Source: Hyphomonadaceae bacterium (lineage in GTDB: Bacteria; Pseudomonadota; Alphaproteobacteria; Caulobacterales; Aquidulcibacteraceae). Taken from it: a DNA stretch of 64,000 nt. Below the pieces are notes generated by a model. That model was not told the origin of the DNA and searched no databases. It saw only the letters and a program-made list of their open reading frames with translations. The position numbers and the translations under genes are program-made. Position 1 is the stretch's first letter, and each line of letters starts with the position of its first letter. Positions 45,332 through 52,943 of the stretch are shown one piece after another. The stretch covers positions 1-64,000 of the forward strand of contig JAEUMT010000045.1 in assembly GCA_016791365.1 (NCBI GenBank), written 5' to 3'.

Positions 45332-46603
45332 ATGGGACTAACGGCGTATCTCGCCTTCGAACCGGATGATTCCGACACCGCCCGAATTGTTGCAGCCGAG
45401 CTTGAACAGCATGGCTGGACGGTTCTGCGTTCCAGCCCCGAACACCGGGTTCAGGATAAGCTGGGCGTGTTGGTGCAAGCGGTGGGCGGTTCAGCCGCCG
45501 TCATCGTCCTGGCCTCGCCAGCGGCGCGAGAAAGCGTCTGGGTGCAGCGCGAAGTTGCGGCCGCGCTCAATAACGGACGGGCGGTCATCGTCGTCCAGAC
45601 CACGGACATCGGCGCAGACCATTGGCTTCGCCAAACTCTCGACGCCGCGTCTTTCATCGACATCCGCCAAGGCGCCCAATCGGAAGCGCTGGCGCGCATT
45701 GTCGAACGCGCGCGATCGGCCAGCGGACGCGGGCGCGTAATCGCCATGCTCAACATCAAAGGCGGGGTGGGCAAGACCGTCTTGGCCGCGAACCTGTTCG
45801 CCGCCGCCCATCTCGCGGACAAGCGCGCGATCAGCTTCATCGACCTCGATCCGCAGCACAATTTAACCCAGTACTTTCTCTCGCCCGGCGAGCGCCATCG
45901 CATCCGCGACCGCAACCACACGCTCTATGGCATTCTCAACGCACGGGGAGAGCACAGCACGCCGGAAGCGAACTTCGGCGCGATCTCGATTCCTCTCAAT
46001 CGGGCGCGCGGCAACAAAGGGCCAAACTTCGAATTGGTGGCCGGGGACGAGCGCCTTTTTGAGTTCACGCTCGACACCCGTCCGGACCGCGACAAGGCCG
46101 AGGCCTTCACCCGATTTCGCGCGCTGATCGCGGCGCTTCGCGCGCGATCCGACGCGGTGATCATCGACTCCAATCCCTGCGCCACATTTCTCACCCGCCT
46201 GGCGATCACCACCGCCGACCACATCGTCGCGCCCGTCCGGCCGGAGCGCTATTCTCTCACCGGTTTGAACATGCTCGAACACGTGGTGCGTGAGGTCAGG
46301 GGAAGGCCGTTGCGCTCCGACGAGTTCTCCGTGCTCCTGAATGGCGTGAACGACCGTACGCGCTCCGGAGAGACTGGCGACGCCGACGCGCTGACGCGGG
46401 CGGAAATTCAGAACGCCCCCTTCTTTGGCGGCGCGTTACTGCCCGATGAAGTGCCCTATTCGGCCGTCCTGCGCTCGGCGCCGACGGAACGCTTCGCGAC
46501 CAACCCGATCAATGTCACGGCGATGATGCGCGTCGGCGGCCGGCCGGCCAAGGAAGCGCTCGCCCGGGCGGCGGCGGCCATTCTGCGCCGGGCGTCGACA
46601 TGA
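45332..46603 (+). CDS. TIR-like domain fused to ParA-type ATPase
   Basis: 423 residues. Residues 1-130 read as a TIR/TIR_2-like Rossmann domain: TAYLAFEPDDSDTARIVAAELEQHGW, hydrophobic strands AAVIVLA and AVIVVQT, and ARESVWVQREVAAAL, in which Trp70 and Glu74 fit the W-x3-E of NAD-cleaving TIRs. Residues 135-423 are a ParA/MinD-like ATPase: deviant Walker A KGGVGKT at 143-149, SFIDLDPQHN at 168-177, Walker B AVIIDSNP near 275-282 (the usual DxPP is DSNP). Start ATG 45332 follows GGTGGCGGA. Its stop overlaps the next gene by ATGA. Fusion and role are not known to me; immunity or NAD-based signalling is inference. Confidence 0.8.
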   Translation: MGLTAYLAFEPDDSDTARIVAAELEQHGWTVLRSSPEHRVQDKLGVLVQAVGGSAAVIVLASPAARESVWVQREVAAALNNGRAVIVVQTTDIGADHWLRQTLDAASFIDIRQGAQSEALARIVERARSASGRGRVIAMLNIKGGVGKTVLAANLFAAAHLADKRAISFIDLDPQHNLTQYFLSPGERHRIRDRNHTLYGILNARGEHSTPEANFGAISIPLNRARGNKGPNFELVAGDERLFEFTLDTRPDRDKAEAFTRFRALIAALRARSDAVIIDSNPCATFLTRLAITTADHIVAPVRPERYSLTGLNMLEHVVREVRGRPLRSDEFSVLLNGVNDRTRSGETGDADALTRAEIQNAPFFGGALLPDEVPYSAVLRSAPTERFATNPINVTAMMRVGGRPAKEALARAAAAILRRAST

Positions 46604-47010
46604 GCTTGAAGCCCGAAGACGCGAAGCTGCTGCGAGCGGCGCTGGGCAAACGCTCCCGCGCGGAGCTCAAGAAGATTTTCGCCTTGGCGCGTTCGCACCC
46701 CGACCGTCAGCTGATGGCCGCGTCACTGCCCGCCAAAAAGAAGCCCGCAAAGCGCAAGGGCGATCCGCTCGTCCGCGAAATCGAGCAAACGCTCAAGCCG
46801 ATCATGGGGCCCGCGCAGGAAAAGGCCGACCTTTTGATCGAACACATCGCCAAGAAGTACAAACGCAAGCTCGCCTTCCAACCCAAGGGTCTGGCTGACG
46901 CGACGCGCCAGCTGCGCACCAAGTTCAGCGACGACCAGATCAGCGCGGGTGCGAAAAGCCTCATTACGCACCTCAGCAAGATTTACGGCGGTAGCGACGG
47001 CGTCGTGTAA
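46600..47010 (+). CDS. Small lysine-rich partner of the TIR-ParA gene
   Basis: 136 residues, strongly basic. Helical N-terminus (SRAELKKIFALARSH), a lysine/arginine patch at 45-53 (AKKKPAKRK), two further helices (QEKADLLIEHIAKKYKRKLAF and AKSLITHLSKIYGG). No membrane segment and no family recognised; a DNA- or ATPase-binding adapter is the natural guess for a ParA partner. Overlaps the TIR-ParA gene by ATGA, which implies a fixed stoichiometric pairing. Confidence 0.7.
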   Translation: MSLKPEDAKLLRAALGKRSRAELKKIFALARSHPDRQLMAASLPAKKKPAKRKGDPLVREIEQTLKPIMGPAQEKADLLIEHIAKKYKRKLAFQPKGLADATRQLRTKFSDDQISAGAKSLITHLSKIYGGSDGVV

Positions 47011-47060
47011 CGCCCCATGCGGCCTGGACGAACTTGGCTGTGTTCACCAAGTTAAGCGCC

Positions 47061-47534
47061 ATGAGCATCTCAGCATCAGGTTTCGATCTTGCGCCGCCGA
47101 CCGAAGCCGAGCGCGCTCGCCTGGAAGCAAATCTCACGGAAGAGGAAGCCCGCGTCCTCCTTCATCACGGCACCGAGGCGCCATTCTGCGGCGGCCTCCT
47201 CAACCAGAAAAATCCCGGAATCTATTGTTGCCGCCTGTGCGGCCTGCCGCTCTTTCGCCAGGATACGAAGTTCGAAAGCGGCACCGGCTGGCCCAGCTTC
47301 ACCGCGCCCATCGATCCCAACCATGTCGTCGGCATCGAGGATGATTCCTATGGCATGCGGCGCATCGAAACCCGTTGCGCCCGCTGTGACAGCCATCAGG
47401 GCCATGTCTTCCCAGACGGCCCGCGCCAAGCGGGCGGCCTGCGCTACTGCATCAATTCAGTGTCGTTGGAATTCGTGGCCAATGGCGAAGCCCTGCCGGA
47501 CCCGCTCCAACGCCACGAGCGTTTTCCCGGTTAG
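47061..47534 (+). CDS. msrB: Peptide-methionine (R)-S-oxide reductase
   Basis: 157 residues. Repairs methionine-R-sulfoxide. Zinc cysteines Cys57/Cys60 and Cys106/Cys109, catalytic Cys130 in GGLRYCINSVSLEF, and SGTGWPSF are all present. I chose ATG 47061; a TTG nine codons earlier would give a less typical N-terminus. Stop overlaps that of the convergent small gene (TTAG). Confidence 0.94.
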   Translation: MSISASGFDLAPPTEAERARLEANLTEEEARVLLHHGTEAPFCGGLLNQKNPGIYCCRLCGLPLFRQDTKFESGTGWPSFTAPIDPNHVVGIEDDSYGMRRIETRCARCDSHQGHVFPDGPRQAGGLRYCINSVSLEFVANGEALPDPLQRHERFPG

Positions 47535-47752
47535 TGACGGGCCTTCTTCAACTGCTCAATGAGCCGGTCGAGATCACGGCGCATGGCGTGAACGATCACG
47601 TCATCGGCCTCGGTGCCCTTGAATGTGCTTAGCGCACGGGAAACCACGCGCCCGACCAAAAGGCTGGCCTCGTTTGTGTCGTTCGTGAACTGACGGGCCT
47701 GGGCGGCAAGCTCACCCTGGCGCGATAAAATGGCCGTCACAGGCTGCGTCAT
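47531..47752 (-). CDS. Small hypothetical protein
   Basis: 73 residues, helical: MTQPVTAILSRQGELAAQARQFTND, LVGRVVSRALSTF and DDVIVHAMRRDLDRLIEQL. No signal peptide. Leftward, alone. The last part resembles the ends of small alphaproteobacterial regulators, but I cannot name a family. ATG 47752 was preferred to an upstream start because the added residues overlap the divergent leader. Confidence 0.55.
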   Translation of the reverse strand: MTQPVTAILSRQGELAAQARQFTNDTNEASLLVGRVVSRALSTFKGTEADDVIVHAMRRDLDRLIEQLKKARH

Positions 47753-47970
47753 TGACGCTCTCCGTCTGCTTCGGGCCGAACAGCTCCCCCAGTCCGCACG
47801 GCAGATGTGAAGGACGATAACAGAGATTTCCCCAAATCGGAGAGGCAATCGTGGTGTGTGGAAAGTTTTTTAGACCGGGGCCGGAACTGCAAAGGCTTCA
47901 TTAAGTCTATCTGCGTGCAATGCGTGAGCTATCTTGACGCCGTGAAAGGTTCGGCGACCATGCCGTCGAC

Positions 47971-48714
47971 GTGACGAAGCCATTTCCAACCAAGAACCTG
48001 CGCTTCTTTCTAACGGCGCCATCTCCTTGCCCGTACCTGCCGGGCCGGAAAGAGCGCAAAGTTTTCACGGCGCTCGATGGACTGGACGCCGGCGCGTTGC
48101 ACGACGTGCTCACCGGCGCCGGCTTTCGCCGCTCGCAGAACATCGCCTACAGGCCGTCGTGCGATGCGTGTGATGCCTGCATCTCCGCGCGCGTTCCGGT
48201 CGAACAATTCACGTTCAATCGCCGTTGGCGCAAGATCATGCTGCGCAATGCCGATCTCACGCGCAACCTTCGCCCCGCCCAGGCAACCGAAGAGCAGTTC
48301 GTTCTGCTGCGCCGTTATCTGAGCTCCCGCCACGCCGACGGCGGCATGGCGGAGATGACGTTCACCGATTTCGCGGCAATGGTCGAAGAATCCGCGGTTC
48401 ATACGCACATCGTGGAATATCGCTACAGCGATGGCCCCAACCGCGGCGGGCTGGCCGCCGCCGCTCTGGTCGACGCGCTCGGCGACGGGCTATCGATGGT
48501 CTATTCGTTCTTTGAGCCGGACGACGCACGCCGTAGCCTCGGCATGTACGTCATCCTCGACCACATCCAACAGGCCCGCGCCGCCGGCTTCGGCTATCTC
48601 TATCTCGGCTACTGGATCCCCGGCTCCGACAAGATGAACTACAAAGCCGAATTTCGGCCGCTGGAAATCCTGCTCGGCGGCGAATGGCGGCCTTACGAGC
48701 CGGTGCAGTTCTAA
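47971..48714 (+). CDS. bpt: Aspartate/glutamate leucyltransferase (Bpt)
   Basis: 247 residues. Adds leucine from Leu-tRNA to N-terminal Asp/Glu for ClpAP-type N-degron decay. Shows the ATE family opening FFLTAPSPCPYLPGRKERKVF, the cysteine cluster RPSCDACDAC, and DKMNYKAEFRPLE. Start is GTG 47971. Together with a ClpS elsewhere it would form the N-end rule route. Confidence 0.94.
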   Translation: MTKPFPTKNLRFFLTAPSPCPYLPGRKERKVFTALDGLDAGALHDVLTGAGFRRSQNIAYRPSCDACDACISARVPVEQFTFNRRWRKIMLRNADLTRNLRPAQATEEQFVLLRRYLSSRHADGGMAEMTFTDFAAMVEESAVHTHIVEYRYSDGPNRGGLAAAALVDALGDGLSMVYSFFEPDDARRSLGMYVILDHIQQARAAGFGYLYLGYWIPGSDKMNYKAEFRPLEILLGGEWRPYEPVQF

Positions 48715-48743
48715 CGCCTGAGACATCGCGCTACATTCACGGC

Positions 48744-49232
48744 ATGGCCGAATCTAAAAAAGCCCTCTGGCGCGCGTCCGAACAGCAGGCGGCGTTCCGT
48801 CCTTTCACCCAAAAACTCAACGCGAATTCGCTGTTTCGGGCCGCGGGCCTCTCGCGCCTCGCGGGCATGAACCGCGCCCATGTCAGCTTGGTGCGCCTGC
48901 CGCCTGGCAAGGACAGCTTCGCGTATCACGCCCACATGCTCGAAGAAGAGTGGATCTACATTGTCTCCGGCCGCGCCGAGGCGGACATCGACGGCAAGAC
49001 AAGCGAAGTGGGCCCAGGCGACTTCATGGGCTTTGCAACCCCAAGCGTGCCGCACCTGCTTCGCAATACGTTCGACGAAGAGTGCGTCTATCTCATGGGC
49101 GGCGAAGACAAGCCGATCGACGTCGTTTCATATCCCAATCTTGATAAGCGCTACCTGCTGATGCAGACCGACAAGGGCACCGAATTTTACGAACTGGGAG
49201 AACCGATCAAACCGATCGGCAAACCGGATTAG
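48744..49232 (+). CDS. Cupin domain protein
   Basis: 162 residues. One cupin barrel: SFAYHAHMLEEEWIYIVSGRAEADIDGK (His-x-His and the later Glu) and VGPGDFMGFATPSVPHLLRN (second histidine). Usually annotated as 'cupin domain-containing protein' with a role in small-molecule metabolism; not further assignable. ATG 48744 begins MAESKKALW. 30 bases after bpt on the same strand; its stop overlaps that of the convergent lipoprotein gene (TTAG). Confidence 0.85.
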   Translation: MAESKKALWRASEQQAAFRPFTQKLNANSLFRAAGLSRLAGMNRAHVSLVRLPPGKDSFAYHAHMLEEEWIYIVSGRAEADIDGKTSEVGPGDFMGFATPSVPHLLRNTFDEECVYLMGGEDKPIDVVSYPNLDKRYLLMQTDKGTEFYELGEPIKPIGKPD

Positions 49233-49768
49233 AGCACGACGCCTTCACGCGTCCGTGCGCCGTCCGGCGCGGCGTAACCGAAGCGTGCGCACACGCGGCT
49301 ATTTACAGCCTGGGGCCCCGGCGGCTCGTCACCGGAGAACACCAGCATCGTAATTGTGGTGGCGCGCTCATCGTAGGCTAGCGCAACATATTCAGGGCGC
49401 TCGGCGCCGCACAGCCCGACCACGCCTGCAGGCAGAACCTGCTCGGTTACGCGTCGCAGTTCAACGCTGAGGGCCCCGGGCCCCACAACAGCCGCCGCGT
49501 AGCTATCGCCATTTTTCGCAAGCAAATCACCGCCGCGGCGTGGGTTGAGCGTACGCGTATAGAGAACGGCGCCGTTCCCGAAACTGAGGCCGCCCGTCTG
49601 CACCACCATGCCGCCGGTAATTGCGCGGGCGGTGTTCGACGATGGCTTGTAGTCGCCATTCACGCGCAGGTCGCGCACCTCCGGCGCGATCGTGTCCCGC
49701 GCCGAAGGTTCGGTGTTGCCGCATGCGGCGAGCGCTAACAAAAGCGCGGCGGCGATAGAAAAGCGCAT
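49229..49768 (-). CDS. Putative lipoprotein of unknown function
   Basis: 179 residues. Signal peptide MRFSIAAALLLALAACG with lipobox LAAC gives Cys16. The mature part contains ITGGMVVQTGGLSFGNGAVLYTRTLNP and a cysteine pair (GLCGAERPEYVALAY; SRVCARFGYAAPDG) likely bridged in the periplasm. No family recognised. The longer frame upstream of ATG 49768 was rejected because the lipoprotein signal starts here. Confidence 0.7.
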   Translation of the reverse strand: MRFSIAAALLLALAACGNTEPSARDTIAPEVRDLRVNGDYKPSSNTARAITGGMVVQTGGLSFGNGAVLYTRTLNPRRGGDLLAKNGDSYAAAVVGPGALSVELRRVTEQVLPAGVVGLCGAERPEYVALAYDERATTITMLVFSGDEPPGPQAVNSRVCARFGYAAPDGARTREGVVL

Positions 49769-49990
49769 ACGGCTATCTACTCCCGCCTGACGCCGCGCGC
49801 GACCACTCTCCATCGCAAAACCGCCCAGCTTGGTCGCTGGTCCAATACGGCAAACGAAGGCGCGGCGCCGTGTTCGCATCGCCGCGAATGAACCTATGAT
49901 CCCGGCGGCGCGGAAGTCGGAGGTCGGGGCGGATGAACCGCCGATTTGCCCGCGCTTGCTGGGCCCCGCGCTTCGGCTTACGCGTAGCGC

Positions 49991-50536
49991 ATGCAACCGC
50001 TTCGATATTCGATCAACGTGACGCTCGATGGCTGCGTGGACCACATGGCGGCCACGCCGAGCGAGGACATTCATCGCTATGCGATGGGAAAGATCGCGGA
50101 GGCTGACGCCCTGCTCTTTGGGCGCACGACCTATCAGATGATGGAATCGGCCTGGCGGCCGCCGGCGTCAGACGCGTTTCCGGAATGGACGCGCCCCTTC
50201 GCCCGCACGATCGATGCGGCCAAGAAGTATGTGGTCTCGGGCACGCTTGAAAGCGTCGATTGGAACGCCGAATTGTTGCGCGGCGATTTGGAGAGCGCCG
50301 TGCGCGCGCTGAAGGCGACGCCGGGACGCGGAATATATACGGGCGGCGTGATGTTGCCGAAGGCGTTGGCCGAATTGGGCTTGATCGATGAATACGAGTT
50401 CGTGGTGCACCCACGGATTGTCGGGCGCGGGCCGTCGCTGTTTGCGGGCTTGGCGCGGGAGATTGATTTGAAACTGGTGGGGCGGGAAGAGCTTGGTGTT
50501 GGCACCGTGGTGTTGAGGTATGAACCGCGAGGCTAG
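49991..50536 (+). CDS. Dihydrofolate reductase family protein (RibD C-terminal-like)
   Basis: 181 residues. RibD_C/DHFR-like fold: RYSINVTLDGCVDH, ADALLFGRTTYQMMESAW, KYVVSGTLES and IYTGGVMLPKALAELGLIDEYEFVVHPRIVGRG. Such stand-alone reductases are NADPH-dependent and of uncertain substrate; it is not part of a riboflavin operon here. ATG 49991. Confidence 0.88.
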   Translation: MQPLRYSINVTLDGCVDHMAATPSEDIHRYAMGKIAEADALLFGRTTYQMMESAWRPPASDAFPEWTRPFARTIDAAKKYVVSGTLESVDWNAELLRGDLESAVRALKATPGRGIYTGGVMLPKALAELGLIDEYEFVVHPRIVGRGPSLFAGLAREIDLKLVGREELGVGTVVLRYEPRG

Positions 50537-50565
50537 AAGCGAAGCCGGGAAGTTAGCACGATCGT

Positions 50566-50698
50566 CCCTCTCCCGCATTTGCGGGAGAGGTTAGGTGAGG
50601 GTGCGGCGCGGAATTCTGCAAGCCTTGCGCTGAGCTAGTCACGCTTCGCCTGTGCTCCACCCTCACCCCGCCCTCTCCCTCCCAAAGGAGGGAGAGGG
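50566..50698. repeat. Palindromic repeat (CCCTCTCCC type)
   Basis: Left palindrome 50567-50590 (CCTCTCCCGC...GCGGGAGAGG) and right hairpin 50671-50698 (CCCTCTCCCTCC/GGAGGGAGAGGG), with inner matching arms GTGAGGGTG and CACCCTCAC. General plan matches the repeat inside ubiG (terminal C-run hairpins, GA-rich arms). Likely a non-coding interspersed element. Confidence 0.85.
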
Positions 50699-50731
50699 AT
50701 TCACACTCAACATTTGCGCTACACTCAACTC

Positions 50732-50799
50732 GTCATTCCGGACGCGCGACTTGTCCGCCGAAGCTCGCAGAGCGAAGGCGGAAGCGCGATCCGGAATCC
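50732..50799. repeat. Palindromic repeat (GTCATTCCGGA type)
   Basis: ATTCCGGACGCGC at the left pairs with GCGCGATCCGGAAT at the right, with a shorter inner pairing around GCTCGCAGAGC. About 68 bases. A known-looking interspersed motif in alphaproteobacteria in my recollection; no gene overlaps it. Confidence 0.8.
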
Positions 50800-50879
50800 A
50801 GAGGCCCGCCAACACAAGCGCCTCCGCTTCCCCTACGAGAAAGCGCCAGCGCGCCTGTTATCAAACTGATCGCCACACC

Positions 50880-52880
50880 TCAGGACCGGCGCGCCGAAAA
50901 GGTGCCTGTCTGTCCATCACGGCCCCGCATTGTACCTCGCAAGGTCTCTTCGGCTACCTCCGCTGCAATTGCTATCCCTGCTTCAGTTTGAGTAAATTCG
51001 AGGTGATTGCCGTTTCGCGTCCACGTCCCGGCGCGAACACCGTCAAGCCAAAATGTGCCGTCTGCGAAGACCTCCATCGAACCCGTATGGACAAATGTGT
51101 CGGTCCCCCACTGTACATAGGTCGTCCAGCCTCCGACTGCTGAAGCTGTTGCTGGCTCGCTCCCCGCGATGTTGATTTCTTCCTCAATCGCTCGTTGTTG
51201 CTGCACGGCGGCGAGCGACGCCTTGAGATACGCTGTGCGTCCGTCCCGCAATCTGACTTGATACCAGTCACCATCGGGCTGCCGGACCACACCGGTTATC
51301 GATAGAACTTCGCCCGACACCGACTCGGCCATCACCGCAACATCGTCCCTGGCGAAAGGTTCTGCTCGATAGTTCGACCCGTCGTCTCGGGCCAGGAGAA
51401 CTTGCACTGATTGGTACGGCTCAACGACAAAGGCTGGCTCACGAGTGTTCGACCACGCTTCCCAAAACGGAGCCGAGCCTGACGTTTGATCGACGTAAAC
51501 CACTGCGGCCACGGCGACCACAGCCAGAATGGCACCGAGTATTATTGCGCGACCAACTCCACCGCTGGACCGCTGCACAGTTGTTGGACCACCGCCACGG
51601 AGGCCGCTTTCACCTGAGCCGTCGGCGGCACTGTCTCCAGGTTCCAGTGGCCGCATGATGCTGGATACCTCGCGACTACCGATGCTGGCCGCCCCTTCAC
51701 AGACTTCATGCACCTTTTCGAAATCGAACGCACGGAGCAGGCGTCTCATTTCCTCGACGGGTTTGTGACCCCACACACTAAGGAGGTACGTCTCACCGAT
51801 CGGTAAATCGAGATGTACTGTTGCCGGCGTCAACTCGTTTCCGGTTTCTGTTCGAACGAGCACAGGGAGGCCGTCAAGTGTCTTGCGGCTGATAGCTTGC
51901 TGGAAAGCGTTCTCCGCGTAAAAGCTCGGCGCCCACTCAAGATATCCCTGCGCCCCACCAGCGTGATGATGCCTATGCATGCCGATGTGGAAGGACCCAG
52001 CGCTGTGGGCGCGCAGGGCCTGTTTCCATTCATAGGTGGAACCTGCGCTGCGAGTGGCGCGGTCACCGGCGCGAAGATCGCTAGCTCGATTGGGCAGATC
52101 ATAGTCAGCGTGAAGCGTACCATTCTTGATCTCTGAGCCCTTCAGCACGTGTCCGTGAATGTTCGCTGGTAGTCGGTCGCGAAACCGCATGGCCGGTCCA
52201 TTCTCAAGCGCGTAAGCGTGGGCCTCCTTTGCGACGGCACCGAGCGCCATAAATGGTCCCAGATAAATGAAATCGGAAATCTGATCAGGCCGAGAATGGT
52301 CTAGCCGGTGAAATGCCTCCAACTGCTCAAGATTCGTTCTCGCGAAACTCGCTTGGGGCGAGTTGCCGTGTTTTTGCAAGAACGCCCGGTAACTTCCGGG
52401 ATCAAGCGAGTCGTGGATGAGCATCCAAGATCGCTCTGCTGATGTATTGTCCGGGAGCGGCCGATCAGAAGAGGGAGTGGCACTACTTCCTCTTGCTGCG
52501 ATGCGTTCGATAGCATCACGAATCGGTGCAAGCCGAGGATCGGAAGCATCACCATTCCAGGCCAGCAGATCGAGGCATTGCAGTTGGTCGAATGGCTTGG
52601 GCGGCAAAGTGCCGTCGATGGTGGCCTGGGCAAGCTTGCGGTGTTTATACGCTTCGTCTGCCTCGGACAGTACCCAGACGGATTCGCGCGAACGGCTCGT
52701 CCAGATTGTAAGAACAACTTCACTCGCTGCGAGTTGCTCCGCAATTTGCGAGCGCCACTCTTGGTCTGCACCTAGACCCCGATCCCACCAGACCGAATGC
52801 CCTGATTGAGCAAGCGCTCCGGCCAGCAGTGTAACCGTAGGCTCGTCGCCGCGCTGATAGGAGATGAAGATCTTCGCCAT
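50880..52880 (-). CDS. TIR-domain protein with membrane anchor, SH3-like and lipocalin-like C-terminal regions
   Basis: 666 residues. TIR domain at 1-125: FISY at 5-8, VWWDRGL near 30-36, TIWTSRS, and ESVWVLSEADEA with Trp69 and Glu73 as the catalytic-glutamate pattern. Residues 150-190 match the short W-x-x-I-x-x-S-x-D...FLxxH...A...L motif seen after TIR and caspase effector domains. Residues 190-400 are unassigned. One membrane segment at 444-463. After it, a SH3-like domain (about 510-560) and a barrel-like domain (583-666). Base use looks a little less GC-biased than flanking genes. Likely a membrane-linked immune effector or signal protein; inference. Confidence 0.82.
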   Translation of the reverse strand: MAKIFISYQRGDEPTVTLLAGALAQSGHSVWWDRGLGADQEWRSQIAEQLAASEVVLTIWTSRSRESVWVLSEADEAYKHRKLAQATIDGTLPPKPFDQLQCLDLLAWNGDASDPRLAPIRDAIERIAARGSSATPSSDRPLPDNTSAERSWMLIHDSLDPGSYRAFLQKHGNSPQASFARTNLEQLEAFHRLDHSRPDQISDFIYLGPFMALGAVAKEAHAYALENGPAMRFRDRLPANIHGHVLKGSEIKNGTLHADYDLPNRASDLRAGDRATRSAGSTYEWKQALRAHSAGSFHIGMHRHHHAGGAQGYLEWAPSFYAENAFQQAISRKTLDGLPVLVRTETGNELTPATVHLDLPIGETYLLSVWGHKPVEEMRRLLRAFDFEKVHEVCEGAASIGSREVSSIMRPLEPGDSAADGSGESGLRGGGPTTVQRSSGGVGRAIILGAILAVVAVAAVVYVDQTSGSAPFWEAWSNTREPAFVVEPYQSVQVLLARDDGSNYRAEPFARDDVAVMAESVSGEVLSITGVVRQPDGDWYQVRLRDGRTAYLKASLAAVQQQRAIEEEINIAGSEPATASAVGGWTTYVQWGTDTFVHTGSMEVFADGTFWLDGVRAGTWTRNGNHLEFTQTEAGIAIAAEVAEETLRGTMRGRDGQTGTFSARRS

Positions 52881-52943
52881 AGGCGCGCCCTGCCCCTGAG
52901 GCGCACCTTTGCCGAGATTGTGGAACCAATCAAGACGAAAGCC

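Larger units (their letters stand above)
50537..50879. other. 343-base gap holding two palindromic repeats
   Basis: No open frame I would call a gene. It contains a palindromic element (50566-50698) and a second, different one (50732-50799); the remaining bases show no promoter or RNA I can support. It separates the DHFR-family gene from the 3' end of the membrane TIR gene. Confidence 0.7.
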
